Below are positions 17,291 to 26,342 of a stretch of 64,000 bases of DNA, piece after piece. Numbering within the stretch: the first letter of the stretch is position 1; each line of letters starts with the position of its first letter. The stretch covers positions 107,451-171,450 of the forward strand of contig JBAZWD010000004.1 in the NCBI GenBank assembly GCA_041660525.1. The letters run 5' to 3'. Made by a program: the position numbers and the translations under genes. The notes under the pieces were generated by a model. That model was not told the origin of the DNA, did no database searches, and was given only the letters and a program-made list of their open reading frames with translations. The stretch comes from JABCZS01 sp041660525 (GTDB lineage: Bacteria; Pseudomonadota; Gammaproteobacteria; JABCZS01).

Positions 17291-18115
17291 ATGAAACGTA
17301 TCGCAATAGTGAGTATCAGCTTAAGCTTAGGTTTATTTTCCGCAACTGCCCTCTGCAATAAAGCCATACATTATTTACAAGACTGTAGCCACGACTTTAC
17401 AGATTCAGATACTGTGACTTATCCAGGATATGGTAAGGGTTATTTTTATATTCCAGGAACAGAGCCTGCGATTGTTCATCCCGAGCCTGTTCGACCCGTT
17501 TGCTTAAACATCTTAACGGGGGAAACTAAACAACAAGTTGAAGGTGTCACGATTACAGGTCGAAGCGATCTGTCTACACGTATTTTGGCTTTAGAAACAC
17601 AACTCGATATGTTATGGCAACCCGCAGCAATACAGACCGATGAAAGCGTTCCATTTACCTCGGTTACTTATGTCGTTATTTGCACATTATTTGGTCGAGA
17701 ATATATAAATGTGCCTGGAACACCGCATATGCCTAATCCACTTTCAATATGCGTTAACCCCGCCACCGGTGATACAAAACAATATAGTAACGATGGAACC
17801 TTGATTAATGGACAAAGCGAACTTGCACAACGCGTAGAAGCTTTAGAAAAGCAATTCAATATATTGCAGCCAGAAGTCCAAACAGAAATAGATACTCACA
17901 AGTTAGCGGCAGTTAATACTGCAATCGAATATACCAAGCAGTGCTCTACCCCTACTTATGATGCGGGTGCTTTTTTCTTGCCGGGAACAGATATTTGTCT
18001 AAATGATATGACCGGGACCACGCAAAAATATACCATGAATGGGCTCATTTCGGGGCAAAGCGAACTGGCACAACGCGTACTTGCACTCGAGACTCAATTA
18101 AATATTCTAAATTAA
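17291..18115 (+). CDS. Secreted protein with three tandem repeat modules
   Basis: 274 residues with a signal peptide (MKRIAIVSISLSLGLFSATA). Three modules of about 85 residues follow. Each has an aromatic segment with PGT (FYIPGTE, INVPGTP, FFLPGTD), a cysteine-containing C(L/V)N...TG(E/D/T)TKQ stretch, and a closing heptad-like helix (STRILALETQLDML, AQRVEALEKQFNIL, AQRVLALETQLNIL). The closing helices could mediate oligomerisation. Export to periplasm or outside is likely. No known family was recognised. Confidence 0.75.
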   Translation: MKRIAIVSISLSLGLFSATALCNKAIHYLQDCSHDFTDSDTVTYPGYGKGYFYIPGTEPAIVHPEPVRPVCLNILTGETKQQVEGVTITGRSDLSTRILALETQLDMLWQPAAIQTDESVPFTSVTYVVICTLFGREYINVPGTPHMPNPLSICVNPATGDTKQYSNDGTLINGQSELAQRVEALEKQFNILQPEVQTEIDTHKLAAVNTAIEYTKQCSTPTYDAGAFFLPGTDICLNDMTGTTQKYTMNGLISGQSELAQRVLALETQLNILN

Positions 18116-18133
18116 CTAAAAGGACATTGATAA

Positions 18134-19111
18134 CTAATAAGCGGCACGCAAAGTCAAATACGGACCCGCAAGATTAACATCTTGATCATCATAGGCAACA
18201 TCTAAGAATTGATTGACTTGATATCCCAATTCCAGACCAATGACTTGTTCTTCTTCATCAGAATATTCATATTCGTAAGCAATGCCTAAATTAGCATTGA
18301 TATTGCTCACTACTAAACTAGTAGAATCAAAATCATTATTTACATAATTAAAATCTGGGTCTGGGTTAGGTCCGTTTGCTGTTATGATTTCATTGCTGTG
18401 ATCTTGTGAGCCAATTAACAACGCATAAGACAGACCACCTACTAGACCAAAATCACTCTGATAAATTTCATAATCTGCATTAATTCCAAATTTAGGTCCC
18501 ACGCCTTCAAAGGTAGAATTAAATGTCTCATACGCTTCTTGTGCTAAAGGTGCATCGATAGAGTCTTCACCTAAGCCTTCATCATAAGCTGCAGATTCAA
18601 CTTGTTTTACCCGTGCATATGCGACCCCGGCTACAAAATGTAATTGCACTGCACGACCAAAATTCACATATTGTCCTGCCATTAAATCTATCATATCAAC
18701 ATGAGTATCTACGCTGCCTTCGGCGGTATAATAAAATTTGTTGTAATTATAATTCGGGTTTAAGCCACCTAAATCTATATCATCACTATCACCATTAGAA
18801 AAATGCATATAATTTAAAGCTAAATCCCGGTCATGCTCTTCGAAATGATAACGCAAAAATACATCATAGCCCCAGTCAAAATCACGATCGACCGCATGGG
18901 TATAACTACCTCCATCTAAAGTTTCAACTGTCGCATAGGCAAAGTTTTCTGAACTAGAAGGTTGCAAATACAAAGCACTGGCGCCAAGCTCCCAGCTGTC
19001 TTCCTCATCTTCAATATAAACGGAATTTTTATTTGCCAATGCAAGTAAGGGATGAGCGAACATCAAACTACCCATACTGGCTAATAATAAGATTTTTCCT
19101 GATTTTTCCAT
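18134..19111 (-). CDS. Legionella-type major outer membrane protein (MOMP-like porin)
   Basis: 325 residues with a signal peptide and then an acidic, aromatic-rich beta-barrel sequence with alternating strands, ending in an aromatic (LTLRAAY) as outer membrane barrels do. The WELGASALYLQPS start and the DFDWGYDVFLRYHF strand resemble the Legionella/Coxiella MOMP family (PF05150). It probably acts as porin or surface adhesin. It is a useful taxonomic hint. The 5' leader can fold over its ribosome site. Confidence 0.85.
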   Translation of the reverse strand: MEKSGKILLLASMGSLMFAHPLLALANKNSVYIEDEEDSWELGASALYLQPSSSENFAYATVETLDGGSYTHAVDRDFDWGYDVFLRYHFEEHDRDLALNYMHFSNGDSDDIDLGGLNPNYNYNKFYYTAEGSVDTHVDMIDLMAGQYVNFGRAVQLHFVAGVAYARVKQVESAAYDEGLGEDSIDAPLAQEAYETFNSTFEGVGPKFGINADYEIYQSDFGLVGGLSYALLIGSQDHSNEIITANGPNPDPDFNYVNNDFDSTSLVVSNINANLGIAYEYEYSDEEEQVIGLELGYQVNQFLDVAYDDQDVNLAGPYLTLRAAY

Positions 19112-19118
19112 GATAAAT

Positions 19119-19136
19119 ACTCCGTGAATAGGGAGT
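19119..19136 (-). promoter_or_regulatory. 5'-leader hairpin masking the MOMP ribosome site
   Basis: On the minus strand ACTCC (19132-19136) can pair with GGAGT (19119-19123), 8 nt apart. The second arm is the Shine-Dalgarno for ATG 19111. Pairing would hide it, so translation could be thermally or protein regulated. The stem is short. Confidence 0.3.
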
Positions 19137-19233
19137 GTTTATTAAATGAGTCTAAAGGGATCTTGTCAAGAGAAATTTAGTCTCTTGCGCACTTAAACCT
19201 CAGTAATTTTTTCTGGTTGCAGAAAGAACGGGG

Positions 19234-20016
19234 TCAAAAACAATATCCAACTTTTCTTTTGGCGGCGTCAAACAGTAATTCACTATCGCTTACATCCATG
19301 TGATCATTTTTATTGCGCCACTTTTCATACTTTTCAGCTGTGTGCTGTACGATGCTTTCATGAGGAAAATTAATCTTTCCGCCGGTCGACATGGTTAATA
19401 CCTGTATTTTACAAGTTGTTTCCAAATAATAATGAAACCAAAAAGCTTCTTCTATAGTCTTCCCAACAGTGATCAAACCATGATTTTTTAATATCATAGA
19501 TTGTTTGCCATTCATGTCGGATAATAATTTCTCTTGTGCATTATCATTGATAAATAATGTTTCAAAATCATGATATCCTATTTTATTATGGAACATCATG
19601 CCAATTTGATCTAGTAGCATCAAATCATTAGTTAGATTCGAAATAGTTACACCGTAATGAGAGTGGGTATGCAATATACAATTGACATCAGGATTATTTT
19701 TATAAATTGTCCGATGTGCGGTGGTGCCATTTTTATTAATTTGAAATCCGCATTTGCTTTCTAGTATATTACCTTCAAAATCCACCTTAACCAGGTTGTC
19801 TGGCGTGACTTCGTCAAATGACAATCCAAAAGGAATAATAAATAGTGCATTTTCATTGGGTACACGCACTGATAAATGCGTAACAATAAGATCGCACCAG
19901 TCATAATAATCAAATATACGATATAAATAAGCCAATTGCTTTCTGAAATTTTCTTGAGTTTTCTCGCGGGATGCGCGAATATTATCACTTACAGTTTCAA
20001 AATTTAATGGTTTCAT
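19234..20016 (-). CDS. Class II aldolase/adducin family protein
   Basis: 260 residues, related to L-fuculose-phosphate aldolases and epimerases. The zinc-binding HTHSHYG motif is near residue 117 and a third histidine lies in LKNHGLITVG. The last gene of a four-gene operon with amidohydrolase, enolase-family dehydratase and SDR; it probably cleaves or processes the sugar-acid product. The stop codon lies inside an ACGGGGTCA motif shared with the REP-like element at 22759, so the downstream flank may derive from such a repeat. Confidence 0.85.
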   Translation of the reverse strand: MKPLNFETVSDNIRASREKTQENFRKQLAYLYRIFDYYDWCDLIVTHLSVRVPNENALFIIPFGLSFDEVTPDNLVKVDFEGNILESKCGFQINKNGTTAHRTIYKNNPDVNCILHTHSHYGVTISNLTNDLMLLDQIGMMFHNKIGYHDFETLFINDNAQEKLLSDMNGKQSMILKNHGLITVGKTIEEAFWFHYYLETTCKIQVLTMSTGGKINFPHESIVQHTAEKYEKWRNKNDHMDVSDSELLFDAAKRKVGYCF

Positions 20017-20027
20017 TTTTATTTTCC

Positions 20028-20795
20028 TTAAAATTTAAATAATGCATGTGCGTTGATATCATTCTTTGTAATATAACTATTGAGCAAAGCAGTTTCATTT
20101 TGTGTCGATACGGGATAATTTGATCCAATAAGCAACTTATCTATAGATATGTATTCTAATAAACCAGATATTATTTCTGGTGCGTATTCTGTTAGTTTAA
20201 AAAAAGCCGAGGTATTTGCGTAAGATTGCAGCATATCTAGCCATTGTTGTTTGCCCTTTTTTGTATCTATCTTGGGCATGCCCGCATGATCAATGACAAA
20301 AGCTACACCACTTTCATCAAAGATATCACACATGCGTAGTAGTTGATTGGGATGCATTTGACAATCAAAAATGTAATTCTTTTCTTTTAATAATGCAAGA
20401 TTATGTTTGAGATGCGTAACAAGATTGTGGCTCTGTGTGACATCTTCCTCGCAATACGCAAAAATTTGACGAAAGCCACATACAAATGAATAATTTTTGA
20501 ATAAAGCTAATTGTTGCACAAATTTATCTGGAGCTTGTAAAAAATCAATATAAGGCATATGTTTGATTTTGATCCCGAATGTATTGTCCACAATATGTTG
20601 CTTAATCCACTCCACTTCAACCAATGTTTTATTAGCATCGGCCGCTTCAATGGTAACGATGGCTTCTGGCTTCGAGTAATGCTGGAGATAATCATCTAAT
20701 GTAAAACTACGCTTTAAATCCTCACGATTGCTATTATTAACCCATGTATTAATTTTCAAGTGGATATCCCAAAAATGTACATGCGTATCAATCAT
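20028..20795 (-). CDS. Amidohydrolase family protein (sugar lactonase-like)
   Basis: 255 residues of the amidohydrolase-2 superfamily. It starts MIDTHVHFWD with the metal-binding HxH. Later FDCQMHPNQL, FVIDHAGMPK and a C-terminal LLIGSNYPVS are all typical of fuconolactonase/dicarboxylate-lactonase relatives. In this operon a lactonase step before the dehydratase is the natural reading. The exact sugar is not determined. It lies 9 bp after the dehydratase gene. Confidence 0.8.
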   Translation of the reverse strand: MIDTHVHFWDIHLKINTWVNNSNREDLKRSFTLDDYLQHYSKPEAIVTIEAADANKTLVEVEWIKQHIVDNTFGIKIKHMPYIDFLQAPDKFVQQLALFKNYSFVCGFRQIFAYCEEDVTQSHNLVTHLKHNLALLKEKNYIFDCQMHPNQLLRMCDIFDESGVAFVIDHAGMPKIDTKKGKQQWLDMLQSYANTSAFFKLTEYAPEIISGLLEYISIDKLLIGSNYPVSTQNETALLNSYITKNDINAHALFKF

Positions 20796-20804
20796 AAATA
20801 ATGC

Positions 20805-21980
20805 TCATTTTATCGTCATCATAGGGGAGCGTTTGACAATTGTATCATTTAATTCGATACCTAATCCTGGTGTATCAGGTACTTCAAAATAACCTTGTAT
20901 AGGCTGAAGATCGGGCAGACATAACTCCCTATTCCAATCTTTAATCGCATAGGTATGATGTTCATGAATTAAGAAATTAGGAATCGCCGTTTCTAAATGA
21001 AGTGCAGCCATAGTAGCAACAGGTCCACCACACACATGTGCTTGAATAGTTACATTATACAAATCTGCATAATCACAGATTTTTTTTGCTTCTGTGAATC
21101 CACCACACAATCCAATGTCGGGTTGCAAAACAGCCACACTTTGAGTTTCTAAATAAGGACGTACACCATTTCGTGTATAAAGTCTTTCTCCAGCGGCAGT
21201 GGGAATGCGAATCTTGTTAGCAACTTGTTGATGCAACGCGGGATTTAAATAATTAACTGGCTCTTCATAAAACATACAATTCAAGTCTTGTGCCGCTTCA
21301 GCAAATTGAATAGCGGTAGTTGGGCTAAGCAGACTATGGCACTCTATGATAATATCTACATCAGGTCCCACAGCATCTCTGATGGCTTGTAAACGTGCAT
21401 GATACAATCTTAATTCTGATTGTTTAAAAATTTTGGTTAAATCATATTGCGTTTGTCCCGTTTCGTCATAAAACATCGGGTTAACCTTAACGCAATCATA
21501 TCCTTCTTTAATTGCTTTTTCAGCTGCTTTGGCATAATCGCTTGGATGATTTAATGGATTAACAGTTGAATCCCAATCAAATTGCAGTTGACTTGCATAA
21601 GTGCGTAAACGAGGCAAAGTTTTTCCGCCGAGAAGTTGATAGACCGGGACATTTAACGCTTTTCCTTTTATATCCCATAATGCTGTATCAATAGCACTCA
21701 TAGCGGCATAAATCACAGGTCCACCACCTAAGCCCCAAAAACTTTCGCGTAGCATTCTTGTCCATAATAATTCTGTTTTGAATGGATCCCAGCCAATAAG
21801 GATTGCAGCTGAAATTTCTTTGATCATATGCGCAGCAGCACTGTGTCCCCAATCGTATGCAAGCCCCGCTTCGCCGACTCCAGAGATGCCTTCATCTGTA
21901 TGTATTCTTACAAACACAGGATGCCATTTGGGTCGTTTAGGACACTCAATATCAAAAATTTCTACCTGGGTTATTTTCAT
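20805..21980 (-). CDS. Enolase-superfamily sugar-acid dehydratase
   Basis: 391 residues of the mandelate racemase/muconate lactonizing group. N-terminal capping domain, then a barrel with Lys in YDCVKVNP, metal ligands in IIIECHSL, FYEEPVN and AAGERLYTR, and a late histidine in QAHVCGGPVA. The ExH pattern in ECHSL resembles D-galactonate dehydratase-type members. It probably dehydrates an aldonic acid to a 2-keto-3-deoxy acid. It is embedded with lactonase, SDR and aldolase genes. Confidence 0.85.
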   Translation of the reverse strand: MKITQVEIFDIECPKRPKWHPVFVRIHTDEGISGVGEAGLAYDWGHSAAAHMIKEISAAILIGWDPFKTELLWTRMLRESFWGLGGGPVIYAAMSAIDTALWDIKGKALNVPVYQLLGGKTLPRLRTYASQLQFDWDSTVNPLNHPSDYAKAAEKAIKEGYDCVKVNPMFYDETGQTQYDLTKIFKQSELRLYHARLQAIRDAVGPDVDIIIECHSLLSPTTAIQFAEAAQDLNCMFYEEPVNYLNPALHQQVANKIRIPTAAGERLYTRNGVRPYLETQSVAVLQPDIGLCGGFTEAKKICDYADLYNVTIQAHVCGGPVATMAALHLETAIPNFLIHEHHTYAIKDWNRELCLPDLQPIQGYFEVPDTPGLGIELNDTIVKRSPMMTIK

Positions 21981-21998
21981 ATTTCTTTTCTACTTGTG

Positions 21999-22736
21999 TT
22001 ATCTTGCAGTATACCCACCATCGATAGGATAAATACCTCCAGTGATAAAACCAGCTTCATCGCTGCAAAGAAAATAAATCAAATGTGCAACTTCTTCTGG
22101 TTTTCCTATTCTGCCAATGGGTTGTTCATTTCCTTCAGAAATATGAACAATAGATGGCTCAGCCCCTGTTTTATCACAATATCGTTGTACAGCAGATTGA
22201 TACAAAGAGGTATCAATAGTTCCTGCAGCAACTAAATTAGATCTAATTCCTTGTTGAGCATAATCAATAGCTGTTGTTCTTGCAAGGCTACCTAAAGCGG
22301 CTTTAGTTGCAGCGTAAATAGCAGAATGTGGTTTTACAATAATTGTTTGATCCGATCCCACAAACACGATAGCGCCTTTTTTTTGCGTTAACATCAAAGG
22401 TAATATCGCTTGTGTCAGGAAAAAAGAGCCACGAAAATTAATATTCATAATTTTATCGAATGTTTCTGGGCTAGTTTCTTGTATAGTGGCAGAAAAATGC
22501 ACGCCAGCGTTACATACCAATGCATCCACAGAGGAATGACTTTCTTTGATTTTTTCTATTGTGGCTTGAATTTGCTCGGTATTAGCAACATCACATAAGA
22601 AAAATTGAGTATTAGGGATTTTTACTTTGGGTTCTTTAATATCTAAAATCAAGCAATGATATCCTGCTTGGCAAAATCGTTCTACTGTAGCTTTTCCAAT
22701 ACCATCAGATCCGCCACTAATCACTAAAGTTTTCAT
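21999..22736 (-). CDS. Short-chain dehydrogenase/reductase
   Basis: 245 residues, classical SDR: GGSDGIGKATVERF nucleotide site, CNAGVHFS, catalytic Ser (GSDQT region), YAATKAALG with Tyr/Lys, and C-terminal FITGGIYPIDGG. The first gene of the leftward sugar-acid operon. By analogy with non-phosphorylated fucose pathways it may oxidise the lactol or the 2-keto-3-deoxy acid. Confidence 0.88.
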   Translation of the reverse strand: MKTLVISGGSDGIGKATVERFCQAGYHCLILDIKEPKVKIPNTQFFLCDVANTEQIQATIEKIKESHSSVDALVCNAGVHFSATIQETSPETFDKIMNINFRGSFFLTQAILPLMLTQKKGAIVFVGSDQTIIVKPHSAIYAATKAALGSLARTTAIDYAQQGIRSNLVAAGTIDTSLYQSAVQRYCDKTGAEPSIVHISEGNEQPIGRIGKPEEVAHLIYFLCSDEAGFITGGIYPIDGGYTAR

Positions 22737-22758
22737 ATGATTTCCTATATTTTAATGA

Positions 22759-22830
22759 ACGGGGTCAAGCTTGACATTTAACATGTGCGAAATTGAAATG
22801 TCAAATGTCAAATGTCAAAACTGACCCCGT
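22759..22830. repeat. REP-like inverted repeat
   Basis: ACGGGGTCA (22759-22767) and TGACCCCGT (22822-22830) are outer arms. Inside them GCTTGACATTT pairs with AAATGTCAAAAC, with extra tandem copies of AAATGTC. The 72-bp element lies between the divergent SDR and oxidase genes. A half copy of ACGGGGTCA lies at 19228-19236 at the other end of the operon. Such motifs often belong to families spread by REP-associated transposases. Confidence 0.65.
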
Positions 22831-22849
22831 CATGTATAATGAGTTAATC

Positions 22850-24010
22850 ATGACAAACAAATATGACATTATTATTCTGGGATTAGGCGCTATGGGGAGT
22901 GCAGCGCTCTACCAATTAGCGCGACAAAATCAAGCGGTGTTAGGGATCGATCAATTTTCACCGCCGCATATTTATGGATCAACCCATGGGGATACACGTA
23001 TTACTCGTCAAGCAATTGGTGAAGGTGAACAATATACACCTCTGGCTCTTCGATCTTATGAACTGTGGAAAGAAATTGAAAACAAAACCAGAGAAAATTT
23101 ATTAACCATTACGGGTGGCTTAATTATTTCTAAACACCAATCTGAATTTTTAGTCAACACAATGAGCGCTGCCAAAAAATATCATATCCCTCATGAAATT
23201 CTAGAGGCTTCTAAATTACGCAAGAAATTCCCCCAATTTAATGTACAAGATGATGATATTGGTTTTTATGAATTCAATGCAGGATTTTTGAGTCCAGAAA
23301 AATGTGTCGCTGCGCAATTACGATTAGCACAGCAATATGGAGCGCATATTCATCAAAATGAAATCATGGAAAATTTTGAAGAAATCAATGAAAACTGCAT
23401 TCGCATCAAAACCAATCAAGGCGAATATCAAACCAAAAAATTAATCATCACTGCTGGCGCGTGGCTACCTAATATCTTAGAAAAAACATATGCAAAATTA
23501 TTTACAGTAACACGTCAAGTACTCTTCTGGTTCGATATTCAAAATGCATTTGAAAGTTTTTCACAAGGCCATTTTCCAGTATTTATTTACAAACCTAATC
23601 CAAGCAGCCGTATAGGTGGGATCTATGGATTCCCAGCAATTGATGGTATAAATGGCGGAATTAAAATTGCTCAAGGCCAATATGGTGAAGTGACTGATGT
23701 GAATTCAGTGAATAGACAAGTAAGTGCACAAGAAATAAATTTAATGTATGAAAATTATATCGCCCCGTATCTACCTAAAATTAGTCGGCAATGTATTAAA
23801 GCGGTCACTTGTTTGTATACGAATACACCCGATGAAAATTTTATTATCGATACTCACCCAAACCACCCTGCAGTGTTGATAGTATCCCCTTGCTCAGGTC
23901 ATGGATTTAAACATTCTGCGGCGATTGGGGAAATTGTGGCGGAGCTGGTTATCGAGGGTAATAGTACTTTAGATATTAGCGGATTTAGGATGGGAAGATT
24001 CGAGCATTAA
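22850..24010 (+). CDS. FAD-dependent N-methyl amino acid oxidase (MTOX/sarcosine oxidase family)
   Basis: About 386 residues. The Rossmann FAD motif IILGLGAMGSAALYQLARQ is followed by STHGDTRITRQAIGEG, a hallmark of N-methyltryptophan oxidase and monomeric sarcosine oxidase. The C-terminal CSGHGFKHSAAIGE region contains the covalent-flavin surroundings. ATG at 22850 (MTNKYDIII) is preferred over an upstream ATG lying within the REP-like repeat. It oxidises N-methyl amino acids with release of H2O2 and formaldehyde. A hairpin terminator follows. Confidence 0.88.
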   Translation: MTNKYDIIILGLGAMGSAALYQLARQNQAVLGIDQFSPPHIYGSTHGDTRITRQAIGEGEQYTPLALRSYELWKEIENKTRENLLTITGGLIISKHQSEFLVNTMSAAKKYHIPHEILEASKLRKKFPQFNVQDDDIGFYEFNAGFLSPEKCVAAQLRLAQQYGAHIHQNEIMENFEEINENCIRIKTNQGEYQTKKLIITAGAWLPNILEKTYAKLFTVTRQVLFWFDIQNAFESFSQGHFPVFIYKPNPSSRIGGIYGFPAIDGINGGIKIAQGQYGEVTDVNSVNRQVSAQEINLMYENYIAPYLPKISRQCIKAVTCLYTNTPDENFIIDTHPNHPAVLIVSPCSGHGFKHSAAIGEIVAELVIEGNSTLDISGFRMGRFEH

Positions 24011-24081
24011 GATTGTAAGAATTTCCAGATAACTGTATTTCTAATTCACTGAAGTTTTTTCCAAGATTTTTATTCGGGATT

Positions 24082-24148
24082 AAAAACAACATATCATTTA
24101 CAAAAGACATCATTTAACGATACGTTTCGCAAATGATATGTTGTTTTT
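24082..24148. terminator. Long hairpin after the oxidase gene
   Basis: 18-bp perfect inverted repeat: AAAAACAACATATCATTT (24082-24099) and its complement (24131-24148), with a 31-nt loop. The right arm ends in TTGTTTTT. It probably terminates the oxidase transcript, and sits 5 bp before the attachment repeat that bounds the integrated element. Confidence 0.6.
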
Positions 24149-24153
24149 ACTCA

Positions 24154-24208
24154 CTAATCTTGGCAGACTTTGATGGAATCGAACCCACAACCTGCGGTTT
24201 TGGAGACC
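24154..24208 (-). repeat. attL, displaced tRNA-Trp 3' end
   Basis: Identical to 29257-29311 over the outer 13 bp and an inner 34-bp core (24175-24208), and different in 5 of the 8 bp between (24167-24174, the acceptor and T-stem bases). The core covers the anticodon-to-T-loop part of the tRNA. This copy lacks a 5' half and cannot form a tRNA. Confidence 0.88.
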
Positions 24209-24387
24209 TTGAGGTTAAATAGTGTTTTATATAAATCAATGCCTTGTGATCTTTCTTCATGTTCTGAACCGCCTACAAACGTCTGAATACACCATCAGAC
24301 GTTATGTTTTGACACAGATTTGGCACAGTTTATTATCTCAGAGAGTGCCATCCTGTTTGATGCCATCAAACGAGTAAATAAGTTAAT

Positions 24388-25107
24388 TTAAATCAAAGTA
24401 AAGCCACCATCTGGATAAAGAGTGCTTCCAGTAGTAAATTGATTGGTCATAAGATATATAACGCTTTGAGCAATGTCTTCTGGATGCCCAGTGCGCTTTA
24501 ATAAACATTGTTTTTTGTAATCTTCATACGCTTGATGTCTTTTTTCTTTTTCTACACCCTCCCAAGTAAACGGTGTTTCAACAGTTCCTGGCGCAACAAC
24601 ATTTACACGTATTGGCGCTAATTCTACTGCCAATGCTTTTCCCAAACTTTCGATTGCACCATTGCAAGCAGCATATGATGCCCCATCTATAGGAGGTCGT
24701 TGACTATAAGCGCCTGACATTAACACCATTGATCCTGATTTTGAAATGTAAGGAAATGCGTATTTTGCAGCAAAGTATTGCGGCCAAAATTTTCCTACAA
24801 AACAACTTTGAGCAACCTCTGTGCTTGCTGTTATCGGTCCGCGAATATAAGAAGCCCCTGGCGTGAAAAGGTGATCGAAATTTCCTACTTTTTTAAAAAA
24901 GGCTTCTATTGCTTTTTCATTTTTATTATCAAGTTCATAATATTGCGTGTGCTTCTCCCCTAACGACTTTCGAGCTTGATCCATTTTTTCTACCGAACGA
25001 CCTGCTATAACTAACTTTGCACCTTGGCTAAGAGCCAATTGAGCTGTAGCTAAGCCAATTCCAGAACTTCCACCAATAATGACTATACGATTATCTTTTA
25101 ATAACAT
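24388..25107 (-). CDS. Short-chain dehydrogenase/reductase (island cargo)
   Basis: About 239 residues: IIGGSSGIGLATAQLALSQG cofactor site, catalytic Ser in VLMSGAYS, YAACNGAIESL in place of the usual YxxxK (Tyr present, but the Lys position is Asn), and TTGSTLYPDGGF at the end. The start MLLKDNR at 25107 has GGGGG 5 nt upstream and is preferred to one 15 codons earlier. Loss of the usual Lys suggests altered or weak catalysis. It is the outermost cargo gene of the element. Confidence 0.82.
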   Translation of the reverse strand: MLLKDNRIVIIGGSSGIGLATAQLALSQGAKLVIAGRSVEKMDQARKSLGEKHTQYYELDNKNEKAIEAFFKKVGNFDHLFTPGASYIRGPITASTEVAQSCFVGKFWPQYFAAKYAFPYISKSGSMVLMSGAYSQRPPIDGASYAACNGAIESLGKALAVELAPIRVNVVAPGTVETPFTWEGVEKEKRHQAYEDYKKQCLLKRTGHPEDIAQSVIYLMTNQFTTGSTLYPDGGFTLI

Positions 25108-25158
25108 ACTGACCCCCTTTAAATTTTTTATGATACTGTTTCTAATTGACACAGTTAA

Positions 25159-26241
25159 TTATAATTCTGAATTTATACTTAGCTTTGAATCACTTTTCGC
25201 ATCATTTTCAAGCAGCTGTAGTTGCTCATACTTTTCCCTCGCAACGCGTATAGCTTGATGTAATTTTTTCTCAAGAATTTTTCTTGGCGGCAGCTCTGTC
25301 AAATATTGAGCCACATGAATACCATTTTTATTAAGTTCAAGTAATTCTATATCTTCCTGATCTTTATCAGCACATATAATAATACCCAGGGGCTTTTCTT
25401 CGCCTGCACGACGATCATGTTTATCTAACCATTTTAAATACCATTCCATTTGCCCCGCATGTTCAGGCTGAAAAGAAGTAAATTTTAACTCGATGGCGAT
25501 AAGTCGATGCATAGCACGATGAAAAAATAATAAATCTAAATATCGATCGTTCTTTCCCGTGCTCATACGTTTTTGCCGTGCAACAAAGCAAAAATCACTG
25601 CCCATTTCTTGTATAAACGATTGCAGCTCCGTTAAAATTGCATCTTCTAATTTACGCTCTGATGAAATGGCATGCGGGTATAAAAATTTAAAAACACAGG
25701 GATCTTGCAGATATAAGTCTGGATTCATTAAGTCGCCCTGTTTAACCTTTTCTAGCTCAGCTTTAATAACAGACTTTGGCTGCTTTGCTAGGGCTGTTCT
25801 TTCATAAAGCATATCATTGATTTTTTGCTTTAGTCCACGCACACTCCAGCGCTCTAAACGGCACATTTCAGTATAAAAATCACGTTTTAAAGGGTCATCA
25901 ATAGCCATTAATCTCACAAAATGAGACCAGGCCAATTGTTGGGACAGTGTCCCAACAATTGCCTGCTCCGGGTATAATTTGGCTAATCTATGCATCCGGG
26001 CAAGATTAGAAATATCAAAACCAGCTCCATATTGCACTGTCAGCCATCCAGAGAGATTTTTAATGATACGTTGCCCATATTCTGCACGTTCATCTTTCAG
26101 AATGTCTTGGTTAATCCGTTGGCCAATTTGCCAATATAATAAAACAAGGGCTGAATTAGCATAATGGGCAACTTGGTTGCGAGCGATCTCAATTAATTGC
26201 TGAATATCTTGGAAAAGAGTGTTTGTAAGGTTATTTGACAT
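25159..26241 (-). CDS. YhcG-type PD-(D/E)XK nuclease family protein (DUF1016)
   Basis: 360 residues. The N-terminal DUF1016_N-like helical domain carries LYWQIGQRI and YGQRIIKNLS; the C-terminal nuclease-like domain has FCFVARQKRM, YLDLLFFHR and LIAIELKF (the D...ExK core). The family is common on mobile elements and next to restriction systems, and may act in DNA repair or defence. Here it is island cargo, so a defence role is plausible but unproven. Confidence 0.9.
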   Translation of the reverse strand: MSNNLTNTLFQDIQQLIEIARNQVAHYANSALVLLYWQIGQRINQDILKDERAEYGQRIIKNLSGWLTVQYGAGFDISNLARMHRLAKLYPEQAIVGTLSQQLAWSHFVRLMAIDDPLKRDFYTEMCRLERWSVRGLKQKINDMLYERTALAKQPKSVIKAELEKVKQGDLMNPDLYLQDPCVFKFLYPHAISSERKLEDAILTELQSFIQEMGSDFCFVARQKRMSTGKNDRYLDLLFFHRAMHRLIAIELKFTSFQPEHAGQMEWYLKWLDKHDRRAGEEKPLGIIICADKDQEDIELLELNKNGIHVAQYLTELPPRKILEKKLHQAIRVAREKYEQLQLLENDAKSDSKLSINSEL

Positions 26242-26342
26242 AAATCTTCTTATCCTTAATAGATTATTTTTTCATCGTAAATAAATGCACTTATCATTGT
26301 GCTGAGCAATAGTTCTACGCTACTTATCAGCGCATACTCAAA

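Noticed and set aside
22793..22849. Longer N-terminus of the FAD oxidase
   Set aside because: These codons lie in the REP-like repeat; MTNKYDIII fits the family start.
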